Positions 1 through 11,185 of a stretch of 64,000 nt of DNA are shown here, piece by piece (position 1 is the stretch's first letter; every line of letters begins with the position of its first letter). Source of the stretch: Lichenostomus cassidix (taxonomy: Eukaryota; Chordata; Aves; Passeriformes; Meliphagidae); contig CM039183.1 in assembly GCA_008360975.2 (NCBI GenBank), positions 54,645,350 to 54,709,349 of the forward strand. The letters are read 5' to 3'. Position numbers and translations under genes: made by a program. A model generated the notes under the pieces. It ran no database searches. It was given only the letters and a program-made list of their open reading frames with translations, and had not been told where the DNA came from.

Positions 1-3000
1 AAGCAAAGGGATGGGGTTTTAAATAACATTTTAGAAATCTCCACAACAAGCCTGTTAGGCAAAGGAGAAGAGAATATAACATGTATTTTGAAAGGGTTAT
101 CAAAAATTATTACAGGAATTGGAAGCCATTCCTATTTTTTTAAGTTTAAATTATTGGAAGGAGGATCACTACACTTAGAAGCTCTGTAGCCTTTCCTACA
201 CTTAAAGGGTTATAAACACATACCACTCATCTAAGACATCTTTCCTTCCACTGCAAGTTGACTGATTTTTTTTTCAGGGTTTGGTGCCACCAAAGTGAAG
301 AGTAAAATTATGGCTGTTGGCCTCTTTACACACTGTTCCTAATTTAGCAAACACAGCAGTTTAGAAGGTCAAATAGGAAAACAATATCTTAAGAAAATAG
401 CAGCCTCTGTGGCTTTGAAATAAAGAAAGAAAAAACAAAAAACCCAGTGCCAAAATGTTTATCTCCTCGGTTCATGAAGCCATAAAATAAGTACAGCACT
501 GTGAATCATCTCAAAACTTCAAAGCCTGTATGCCCAGAGTACCATTTTAGGGCTATTAAGTTGTACAGCTACTGTACTTGTAGTAAATAGTTATACAAAA
601 TTGTGGCAGCACTGCCAAGGATTTCTCCCTTGAAACAAAATTTTCTTAAAGCTACACTCTTTACCATGAACTCACTCCATAAGCTCATAATGTCTCTTAG
701 CATCTCAAGTGATCCTGCACCAAACATGGATTGATGATTACACTGAAAATGCCAGCTTCATTTAGAAAATACAGTACTCCATATATGACATCAAACTATA
801 CACACAGTCAGTGAATAATGAAATACATTAATTCCTTTGACATAACAGCATTTCTGTAGAAAAGCAAAGTAATGATTTTGCTCATTTTATCAAAGACCAC
901 GATGAAGATTCAATAAACTATAAAACCTCATTCTGAAGGAGGTACTACATCCCCAGGATGTTATGTAAGTCTCGAACATAGGAAGGCATACCCATTGGGT
1001 GTACGTGATTCAGAAAGGAACATTCATCTACACTGATGCCTTGCCTACATGTGAGTTTTAGTGATTTGTCCCAGTTAAAAGGTAAAAGGCTCAATTTACA
1101 TGTAAACTCTAGCCCACCACAATCTGTTTGCACCCACTCATGTGCAGCTGCCAGCTATTGCAGCTGGCTGGAGTAATCAAAAGGTACCATCAGTGCCTTA
1201 CAGAGGCCACCTGGGAGGGCTGCAGCCTAAATCCCTGTTAGGCCATGTAAAGACTAAGGCATCCTGAATTTTTAGCTTATGTCATAGGATACTGTACAAT
1301 ATTTTTGTTCATTTAATCTGGCTAAACCTCTTGTACTAGTGGCCAAGGTTCCAAAGAAAAATTAAAACAATATGTTCTTGACATATTATGAATCGCATTG
1401 TCATAGGGGAACTTGGTTCTGACCTCAGGTAAAAATCATGTTATAATTAAGTGTCAAAGATATTTTTTAAGGTTATGCATAAGAAGCTGCCACAAGTTGT
1501 CTTTTCCCCAGAAATTTATCACCATCAAGTTTGCAGAGCTAGCTCAAGCAAGTGTGAACTAATGCTGAATTAGCTGCAATAAAGATTGAGGACAGTTCTC
1601 ACCTTCCCAGTCAGGGCATATCTGCAAAGATAATAATCTAATTTTGAAGATTGTCTTCAGCATGTCTTTATAACATATCTCTGCCTAAATTGTTCTACAC
1701 AGTCCGTCACAAATTACATTTTATTACTCCATTTTGTAGAATAGTTTCACTTTTATCCAGTACATCTAATTAGCCATTTCTTCTTCCATACCCAACAATT
1801 CATCAGAAAGACTGGCTGACCAAAAACTATTCTTTAAAGCCCACACAGAAAAATAAACTCAAAAAATGTTCCTGAAAGTCCTTACACTTTTTTTGTATGA
1901 TGTATCCTCATTGTTTTTCTGCTCTGTTGATATCAATGTCTTCCTTCCTCAAAAATCGTGTTCTTTTTGGTTTTCAGTAAAGCTTTTGATACTCTCTCAC
2001 TGTATCCTTCTGGACAAAATATCCAGCACAAAGCTGTTTTCATACTTTGGTTCTAAGATGAGTAACTACTTTTATCACTAAAAGTTCATTTCATTGATCA
2101 GCATGCAAAAATAAATATATGAAGGTGTTCTTCCAAAACTATATTCAGGTTTCACTAACCAAGTAAGTTTTGGGGTTGGAGGATATGCTTAAGTGTATAT
2201 GTGTGTTCAGGGGTTGTACAAAGGAATTCCTTAAATTACTTCATAACATCATGCAATGTGTGAGCACCTGGCTTACAGGTTGGGCACAGGGGGTTGTAGT
2301 GAATGGGGTGACATCAGGCTGGTGACTGTCACTAGTGGGATTCTGCAGGGCTCTGTCCTCTGCCCTGTGCTCTTCAACATCTTCATAAATGACTCAGACA
2401 CAGGACTGGAAAGGATACTAAGCAAACTCACAGATGATACAAAACATACCTAAATTAACAGCAGAACGTGCCCTTGACTTGAACAGACTGTAGATCAGGC
2501 CTCAACCACTGTGACTTTGTCAAGAATAAAATTCTCTTGTGATTTCTTATGAGATACAATGAGAAATGAAACACACACAGGTTCTCATTGATCATAGCTG
2601 GAGCCCACAAAGTGACATGTGAAAAGTGGTTGAAAGGGAACCCTTAAGGACTGGAAAAGACACAGTTATTGATTTACCAGGAAGAGTCTTGCCAAGTTTA
2701 AATGAAAGAAAACAGACAAATGGCATAACCTGGGTGTAATTCTTTTGAGGTAATGCATTATGTGAGTGTAAGCTATGTCAGTCGTCTCTAGCATCCCTTC
2801 CTAAAGCAGCTACATAATTTTAATTAACTAAATGGTTACAGTAGAATCTTAAAGGATCAGAATCCCAGTGAAATATGAAGTATAAATTACCATGTATGCC
2901 AGTATTTTTACCAAGCTAAAACTACAACACATGCAATAAATGTCTTTTAAATTTTGAAATCTTAACTTACAAAGACTATTTGTGTAGACTGGAATTTTGA

Positions 3001-3754
3001 AAGGTGATGAATTTTCGTACAAAACTAGTCTCTCATTTCATTAATACTGATTAATTGAACCACATGAATGGATATGTAACATATAGTCAACCAAAAATGT
3101 TACATATTTCCCACAATACTGTCATTCCTTTTTTGGAAAAGAGGAAAACATGGTGCACCAAAATGATAAAGGCAAAAACATCTAGTTCTAGAATGAAAAA
3201 AAATCAGTCAAAACCCACTGTTATGGGACTGTTTTTTAGACTCAAAATCCATGAAAAATTTGTAATTATTTGTCAAAAAAACCCCGGCAATTAAATAAAT
3301 CATATCAATACTTATGGGGTTGCTAGTGATGCTGAATTTACAGCTTACATTGCACATATGAGAGTAACCCTTTTCAAAAGGGATCAAAATAGTTAACATT
3401 ATTTGATTAAATCAGATTGACTAAATTTGAGTTTAATAATCTCTTTTTAGCTGAGTTTTGTCTGGGAAAAATAAAAAGGAATTGCAACCAAAAGCTGTCC
3501 AACACTCGACAGTGTGGGGAAAACACCTTTGCTTGAATAAATCTTTCTTCAAAAGTCACTTACATGGCACTATAGTATTTTATCAACCAATATAACATAA
3601 AATTTGTTTAATGTTATAAATTTTGTTATTGTATTTATACTTAAATGAAAAATTTGAATTAAATAAGAATAGGTAGTCAGAAAATCAATACATGTTTTTT
3701 TTGTTTGTTTGTGATCTGCAGGTTTTATAGCTGACTAGGGCTTTTTTTCCTTAC
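1..3754 (-). other. ESR1: ESR1 intron 4, partial
   Basis: Non-coding sequence downstream of the exon 4 donor (GTAAGG, read on the minus strand from 3754). The acceptor and exon 5 lie beyond position 1. Apart from a decayed CR1 fragment near 1965-2530, I see only AT-rich unique sequence with no credible exon. Short open frames here lack family resemblance and are chance. Confidence 0.9.
1965..2530 (+). mobile_element. CR1 LINE fragment, reverse-transcriptase region
   Basis: Two stretches translate on the plus strand to CR1 ORF2 reverse transcriptase. Around 1969-2040 a degraded FSKAFDTVSH-like block reads FSVKLLILSHCILLDK. Around 2240-2455 the frame contains [20 protein letters not shown], followed by a decayed catalytic box (LTDDTK where CR1 normally has FADDTK). 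About 200 bp of AT-rich sequence between them does not match and may be an insertion or heavy decay. Weak similarity runs on to about 2530. The copy is dead, lacks both ends and lies antisense to ESR1. Confidence 0.8.
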
Positions 3755-4090
3755 CTGGAACTCTCTTTGCCCAGTTGATCATGTGCACTAATTCTCTGTC
3801 TGCAAGGTTGGTCAACAGGGTCATCATAGAGGCTTCGTTGAAAGGTCTGTTTGGGTCATATTCAGAATAAACTAGGGGTGGCTCAGCTTCCAGCAAGGCA
3901 CTGACCATCTGTTCTGCCGTCAGGGACAGGGCTGGGCTGTTCTTCTTGTTGTGTTTAACCACCAGTGGACTTGTCCAAAGGGTGGGAGCTCGCAGCTCTG
4001 TTGAAGAAGCCTCCCCGTTCCTGGAATCCTGCTCCTCTCTCTGGCGTTTCTGTTTCATCACTCGCCCACCTCTGCGGTCTTTCCGGATTC
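3755..4090 (-). CDS. ESR1: ESR1 coding exon 4: hinge and start of ligand-binding domain
   Basis: 336 nt, the same length as I recall for human ESR1 exon 4. On the minus strand the acceptor CTCTAG precedes 4090 and the donor GTAAGG follows 3755. It encodes residues 246 (last two bases) to 357 plus one base of codon 358. The basic run [18 protein letters not shown] (247-264) ends the DNA-binding domain and forms the hinge nuclear-localisation region. The ligand-binding domain begins near [17 protein letters not shown] (helix 1, about 300-316) and runs through [20 protein letters not shown] to INWAKRVP in helix 3. Asp343 and Glu345 correspond to human Asp351 and Glu353; the latter contacts the A-ring hydroxyl of oestradiol. 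No frameshift or stop is seen. The open frame extends into both flanking introns, but the splice sites and exact length settle the limits. Confidence 0.97.
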
Positions 4091-6129
4091 CTAGAGACAC
4101 ACAGGAATATAATTAATTCCTTTCCTGGAACTTAAGTATTATGTGCACTTGGCTTCAGTCAACAGCAGATGCTTTTGATAGACCCATGCAGCATTGACTC
4201 TTGATTTATTTTCTGAAGACTTCGTCCCATAAAGGGAATCTTACATCAGCAGTTGGAGAGAAAAAATTTTTTTAAAAGTGTAGTGTCAGGGATAGTGCAC
4301 ACCTTCCGAAAATTCAGATTAGTTGGGCTCACACAGGACTCTAGACTAGGAACACTGTCTAGGCTGCCCTAGCTCCATGAAAGGAAGTTGCTTATTGGGA
4401 ATAAATAAATATTTCTTTACAGCCCAAAACTTCTAAGTACGTCCTAACCTCTAGCAGACCATTATTCTATAAATGATCAATTATAAATTAATGATGTTGG
4501 TGGGTCAGATAGATCAGAGAAGTAGCTCTCAAAAACTATCTAGATAGTTTTGCTTAAGGTTACCAATTATTTTAATTAAACATCACCCTATTGCTGAACC
4601 TGTGATCTTCATAATTACATAAAAACCACTCAAGAAATTTCCCATTATAAGATGAGCTTATACAGCAATAAAGAATGCCATGTAAGTAGATAAACATAAG
4701 TAAGAAAAGGAGAGATAATTGCAACCTCAGAATCTGATGTGGGAGACCTACTGTCAAAAGACTGAAATAGCCACAACAGAAACCCTCATTGTCATTACTG
4801 CACATTTCTGCAATGTGCTTTGCACTGTATGACCCTGAACCTTGGGATATTATCAAGTCAGCCATACCAATTCAAACAACATAAGACCTTTACAGTGGAA
4901 CAAAATCTCCCTTTGTGGAAAGGTTACAAGAAAAACATAATGATAAAGCCCACGTGGACTCCAGCCATAAAGGGAAGGTTAAGTCTGGCTCTAAGTGGAG
5001 GAGTTACAGGCATTTTGGGATTGAGTCAAAAACTTAAATCCATCATCAAGTGGAGGCAAGGGAGGACAACCAAGTAATAAGTAAAGCACACAAGGAATTG
5101 AGATATGAGGAGAAGGCAGCTTGTGACGTGGCTTATTCTGGGGTTCTCATGCAATATTGAAAAAGCAGCACTTGTCCCAGTTTGAAAAGCAAAAGAAAGC
5201 ATCAAAAGAGAAGAAAGATGCAAACCATTCAAGGGATAGAGAAAACATTTAAAATTGAAACAAAATAAAACAAAACCATTTACATAAATCAGTACAGGTC
5301 TTTCTAAAGGTTGGGAAAGGGAAACACAACCTTTGCTCAGCTCTCTTCACACCACAAAATTTTAAACCTTTAGAATCCCAATTTTTGTTAGCAGCCTTTT
5401 CACCTCACATGCAACATGCCTTCACTTAAATATTGGATCACATCAGCATGTATCCTTTCCCAGCCTCAAAGAAACAGGGAGAATCTTTAGATCTCTTTTC
5501 CTCTTTCTTCAACTATAGTTAGATTATAACTGAATTAGTATTTGAGGATTAAATAGTTTATGCCTAATTCATTCAAAATCTAGTAGGCTTTGTGATTCTA
5601 TTCCATTAATCTATTCAGATAAAGGGAGTTCAATAAATCTTTCATCACTCCTATTACTTAACCTATCTACATTTTCCCATTCCCTAAACTATTTCTAAGC
5701 CAAAACTCTGAAGTGCTTTGCTGTTTCCATTTTTCATTCAGCAATACCAATCTTTCCTACTACCAAAGAGTTTCTATGAAGAAGATGGGGGGAGAGTCTT
5801 CCTATTCAGAAAAAACACAATATTTACTCTGGCAAAATGTCATCATAGAGATATTCTCATTGGTAACTTTCTTCCTTGCAATTCTCAATAGCAGGCAAGT
5901 TCTATCTGTAACAGATATTTTTGTTTTATTCTTTGTATCAATGTAATGTTTTTGAATTAGAATTGCCCCATGAAACATGTAGATATAATCACGTGAACGG
6001 GACCACAAGGAAACGAAACCATTTGTTAATTTTCTCATATTCCAAATTTTACAGCTGCTCATCTAGCAATTTTCTTTCAAAGAGAAAGTATCCTTGGGGT
6101 CTAAGGTGTTCAACATACTCATAAATAGA

Positions 6130-6740
6130 TGGGCTGACATAATTCATAAACAAGAACTTGGGGTTAGAAAAATACTATAAAAACATCAGATAAGTTCAGA
6201 AAGTAAATAGAAGGCTAGAAATTACTAGGAAAGGAAGGGAGGACAGAACAACTTCATAAATCACAGTTTATTATCATGAGGCACACTACAGTGAACACTG
6301 TATGCAGTTCTGTTTTTCCCAAATTAAAAAGAAATAGAAAATAAATGAAAAAAGGACAAGAGAAAAACAGATTACTTTAAATGTGAAACAACTTGTGTAA
6401 GAAATAGCTAAATTGACTATGTCTGCTTGGCCTGCAAGCCAGATACAAGACTACAAAACCAGGAGCAGCAAGATGATGAATAAGGTACAAAATACTAAAG
6501 CTTCTCTTTAAATACAAAAAGGTCTTGAAAGAAAATACCCCATGCAAGGTTCAGGACAGACAAGAGGCTCTCTTTCCCACCATGCAGAAAAAAAGCTGAG
6601 AGTGAATGAATTAGAAGGTGGTATAGCTAAAAAGCTGTAGGCCAAATGAGATGGAGAACAGAATCAATTAAAGGTTAATAAATATAAGTAGGGCAACTGC
6701 ATCTTTAAGCTTCCATCACACAGACTACTGAAAGATGAGA
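6130..6740 (+). mobile_element. Ancient amniote-type CR1 LINE remnant
   Basis: Recognised by the order of decayed CR1 ORF2 3' landmarks on the plus strand. Near 6290-6320 a block resembles 'cactgtatgcagttctg', the CR1 VQFW-like segment. Next come A-rich 'aaaaaagga-aagag' spacer sequence, a block like 'ctaaattgactatgtctgcttgg' (6410-6430), and near 6548-6590 a 'ttcaggacagacaagaggctctctttccc' block matching the CR1 RxDxRK stretch. Heavy substitution suggests an insertion older than the octamer-ended avian copies elsewhere in the window. Limits are approximate. Confidence 0.6.
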
Positions 6741-7785
6741 GTTTCTTTGGTTTTTCTTTTTACTTAGTGTAGGCCTGCCTTGTTAAGTAAAACAAAGGTG
6801 TGATGAGGATTTCACATTACAGAGGAAAGGTGGCAAATGTAAGCATATTTAGTTGCTAACAAATAAACCAGGCGTTAAGTAAGAAAAACAGTTTCATTTT
6901 TAATTCATCTGAAAGTTTACCACTGGCTTTTTTTCACCTTAGAACAAAAAAGGGGAGCACTGAGCAAAACTGAACATAACCAGTGTGGAGGAAATGTCCC
7001 ACACAAAATTTTTTTCTTGCCTTTTTATTAGGAGATTTTTAAAAAATCAGCCAACCAACCAACTGCGGCAATTTTACTACTGGATTTTGTAGAGACTAAA
7101 TCTGAAAAAAGTCAGTAGGAGTATACATTCCTTCTGCATCACATCAGCAGCATTTATGATCACAGACAGAAAGGTCTTTGATCTGTATAAATATCACAGT
7201 CATCAGAGATTTACAGAACTTACTATTAACTCTTTACCTAACCCCTAGATAGACAAGCAATATACGTATTCATTTCTTGGACTAAACAGGAGTGAGTATC
7301 TCTCTGAAATATGCAAGTGTGCCCAAATCTCCTTCAACTTAATCAAATTTTATCTCTGTTAAAAAGAGATAATGGTGATGCACAGCCACTAATTCCAAAA
7401 CAGGCAACTCTATCAAGCTACAGTTTCATTGCCAAAAGTGCAATGATCCTCTAAGGGTTTTTAAAATATATTAATGCATAAATTTTGATTTGACAGTTCA
7501 GCCAATAAAAGGACCTGAATTGTCATGCGTTATGAAAAACAATATTCTACCAAAAATTGAAGTACTACGTATCTTGAAAGTGCTCTGAAACAATTTCCAC
7601 TTGAGTTTTAAAGCTGCAAGAGCCAAGATTTTCAAAGGTAGTTTTATAAAGCTTCATATGTAAATTTAGTCAGGCTTTTAGACATGGAAACAGGTTTCAA
7701 AACTACTAAGTAGTTATATATTCAAATCATTAGAACCTGATCAGCAATAAAATTGTATATGAACAATAATATTTCATATGACACT

Positions 7786-7858
7786 CCCATGGCAGGGGAG
7801 TTGGAACCAGATGATCTTCAAGGTCCTTTGCAGCTGAAGGTTCTATGAGTCTATGATT
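7786..7858 (+). mobile_element. CR1 LINE 3' end fragment
   Basis: 73 bp that follow the CR1 3' terminal consensus: 'catggcaggggagttggaac', then 'agatgatcttcaaggtcctttgcagc', then the terminal octamer-like repeats 'ttctatgagtctatgattg'. CR1 copies are typically 5'-truncated, and this is an extreme case with only the tail present. Confidence 0.85.
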
Positions 7859-8318
7859 GTGAGGCAAATGTTAGCAATATTAAATACTTCACTAGTCTTT
7901 GTCCACATCATTAAAACAAAACAAAAAATAAATTCCAGATTGTTAAAACAAAAAATCCTGACTTAAGAATGCGTTGAATGAGCATTGAATCTCAGCCATA
8001 CAATAGCCAGTTTTTCCGACCCACTGCTACTAACAAAGCTTCACCTTTATATATCATATAAAATATTCAAGAATCTTTAGAGGAAGAAAAAGAGGAGTCC
8101 AAATAGAATCAAATTTGCTTGGCTGTGTGTGAACTACAGAATAATGCATTTTAGATTTGAAGATAAGTGTGTAGTCTGAAATTCTATTCCTGTTAAATAT
8201 ATTCCCTGTGAGCTGCTTTATATAGCATTCTTCAATTTCTTTCTTATTAGAAATTTGTTCAATCAACAATTTGTAGCTACACTTGAGGGGAGAGGAAATC
8301 ATGACAGGAAGAAAAGAC

Positions 8319-8474
8319 TTTTTTTTTGTTGTTTGGTCGGTTTTGGGTTGTTTGGTTTGGTTTTTTTTGGGCTTTTTTTGGTTTTTTTTAGGGAGGGTGG
8401 GGTTTGGTTTGGTTTTTGGGGTTTTTTGGCTTTTGGTTTGTTGGGTTTTTGTTTCTTTCTTTTTTGTTTTTTAA
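8319..8474 (+). repeat. G/T-rich low-complexity tract
   Basis: About 155 bases made almost wholly of T and G, in runs such as gggttgtttggtttgg and ggggttttttggc, with a central gggagggtgggg. It produces spurious open frames rich in Phe, Gly and Leu in two plus-strand frames (for example near 8283-8474). Its complement is a C/A tract, and a similar C/A-rich tract occurs on the plus strand at 59643-59692. No gene is implied. Confidence 0.9.
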
Positions 8475-8797
8475 TTTAAGAGGACAACAAAAAGATGGAT
8501 CTGTGACTGAGTTTGGAAACGGTGATGGGTAAATGGTTTACCAGCTAACTTCCCAGTCTGGAACAACCTTTGCACCCGAGGCTCATTGTCCACAGTTCTG
8601 CTCCTTGTCAGCAAGCCCCAGATGAGAGACATTTGACACTTCTATATACATGCACAGCCTTGTCGCATTAACAGCCTATAATTTTGTCAGTTTGTCAAAA
8701 GAGTGTTTCAAATGTTGTTGGAAACACCTTCTCTTCCAAACAATGTTGTTTCTCTTCAAGACCAACACACCTCATCAGAATTCTGTTGAAAATTGCC

Positions 8798-8846
8798 AGA
8801 GAGAAAGACTCTCTACTGTTTTAGAGAGAAAGAATCTCTAGTGTTT
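8798..8846. repeat. 25-bp tandem duplication
   Basis: Two copies of a unit beginning agagagaaaga and ending gtgttt or ctgttt, period 25, with 2 mismatches over 24 aligned bases. Each copy also holds a short inverted repeat (agag...ctct). Confidence 0.85.
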
Positions 8847-10888
8847 CGTAAAACAAACCCTGTTTGACAATAAAAAACTGATTGTATGTGGTAAGTAAAA
8901 GGTATTATAAATAAGAAGTTATCTGTCAGAGAGGCAGAAGAGTCATCTGCCCAGTTGATGATCAGAGTATTTAAGGGATAATGCCACACAAATCCTTTGC
9001 ATCAGTGCTTGCAAAAGAATAAGCCAAATTTTCCTATCCAGAAACCCACTTTTCTGAAATTGAAGTCAGGGTTAAAGAGGCCGGAAATTCAAAAGCTTTT
9101 CTTCAAATGTGGGAAGGATTTACTAAACTGTCAGAGAAAACCTCTGGGGCTCAGTCCAGGCTGACTTTGGTGTCATTGCTGCCATTAGCAAAATAAGGGA
9201 CTGCAAAAGTAAATCAGTGTAGACAAACCAACATTTCCCTTATGGACACAAACCTGAGTGTCTAAGCACAACTGTCTTGGGAGTGCAAAGGGTGGATTCA
9301 AGCAAGGCAGCTGTCTCCTAATGACCTCTTATGGCAACTTCACTTTACAAGTAGGTCTCATTAGGCACACCTCTGCTGAATTCAATAGCTTTATAATGCT
9401 TCACTGGAAATAGAACAGAATCCTACAGCTCCCTGTAAAACATGAAGTCACTGTAGCTGCTGTATGTAAGTAGAAGCCAATAATTTCATTCTTGATAAGT
9501 TTATAACAGATGCAGATTGCTGAAGCTATGACTGCAATGTAGGTTCTAATACTGTAATGTATCTCAGCATGATGGTCCTTCCAAGGTGGTTTTAAAAACC
9601 TTTGAGATTTTGAGAACTTTTCTGCTTGATTCTCTCTACATAAATATATTATTCGGTCACAGAAAAGTAACACCACTTTCCAAATTCAAATTTTATAGCC
9701 TAATAAATACTTCTTTTGAATATGATTCTGACAATCAGCCCCTTATTTTCATTTCCATTTGTCTTTCAGAAAATGAAACAGAAGTGTAAATTGTGCTGAA
9801 AACCCAGGTGGGTTGACAATTACTTTAGATGAGAAACATTGCCTGAAATCTCCTAAAAAGATTAATCAGAATTTAATGTCTAATCTCAAACAGACCTGCC
9901 CCAAGTGACAGTACTTAATAGCCTGGTTTCTGACAAGGATATCTAGACACTCAGTACTATAAATAAATAACAGTTTTGTCTTCAGTCTGTGCACCTGGAT
10001 GTTACAATATTTTCTATTCCTGAGTGGATGAAAGCTGTATGTCTATTTATGTGAGTGGTTTTTTTTCAAAAAATATCTCTTATCCTTTCCCAGACTGGAA
10101 AAATCTCATCTACAATGAGGGCTACGTTCTACTGGGGACAGAGGGAGAGAGAAGTCACAGTGGGGTTTAGATTCAGATATTCTGGTTCAAGTCCTGCCTG
10201 TGCCACCTGTTTGCTCAGTGACCAAGTCACACCACATATCTCAGTGCCCCAGAGCTCCTACCAACTAAAATGCAGATCATAAAACTGATCTTAAAGACCT
10301 GGTGACAAAAAAATAGCTGTTAACAAGCAGGCAAATGTCATTTGGGATCTCTTATGACTATTCATAATGCACAGTTTGAGAACCAAAGATCTATTAATTA
10401 AAGATGAAGGTGCAAGGCATGATTCCTTCTAATCTGTATTTTTGTATTCAGTGTTTGGCAGTCATAGCACATGTTTTAAAGAGCATCTGAGGACATGTAG
10501 AAGTGAAACAAGAGAAGTTCAACTAATCCATCATTCAAATTAATCCCTTTCAGTGCTGATGCTCCTGAAACATCATAGCAAGTTTTGTTTACAGTAAGTA
10601 TGGCAACTGCCCCATTTCTAGACAATATTTAACAAGGAGTCTATAGACATTCCAGGGATCACAAAAAGCCTTTACAGGAACATTCTCTACCTTTACATGA
10701 ACCATGATTTGGGAAAGCCATTTGTTTTAGGACAACCAGGCCATTGGTAGAAATCTCAAAGACAGCAAGAAATTTCAGTTGCTACATTAGAAAAATTAGT
10801 TAAATTTGTTGGGTATTGAATTTGTTTGGCCTGATACCAGGACTGAGTGCTACAACTGAACTGTAAATATCTAACCAAGAGAAGAACC

Positions 10889-11185
10889 AGAATCATACAA
10901 TCACAGAATCATTGAATGGTTTGGGTTGGAGAGGATCTTAAAGATCATCTAGGACAAAGACACCTTCCATTAGACCAGGTTATTCAGAGTCCCATCCAAG
11001 CTGGCCTTGAACACTCCCAGGGATGGAGAAACATCTCTGAGCAACCTGTTCCAGTGTCTCACCAACACCTTCACAGTAAAGAATTTCTTCCTAATATCTA
11101 ATCTAAACATACCCTCTTCCAGTTTGAAGCTATTACCCCTTGTCCTACCACTAAATTACCTTGTAAAAAGTCCCTGTTGAGCTCT
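10889..11185 (-). mobile_element. CR1 LINE 3' fragment
   Basis: About 300 bp matching the reverse complement of the avian CR1 3' end. It opens with 'aatcacagaatcattgaatgg' terminal octamers, then 'tttgggttggagaggatcttaaagatcatc', 'gacaccttccat', 'ttccagtgtctcaccaacacc', 'aagaatttcttcctaatatc' and 'taccccttgtcctacca'. It lies in the same orientation as ESR1 transcription and is 5'-truncated. The 61-residue open frame it carries is chance. Confidence 0.92.

Noticed and set aside
3735..4100. 121-codon minus-strand open frame read as a self-contained small gene starting MSLGIRKD
   Set aside because: The first residues and the last few lie in intron sequence; splice sites and exact exon length show it is ESR1 exon 4.
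8255..8479. Phe/Gly/Leu-rich plus-strand open frames resembling a membrane protein
   Set aside because: They come entirely from the G/T low-complexity tract.
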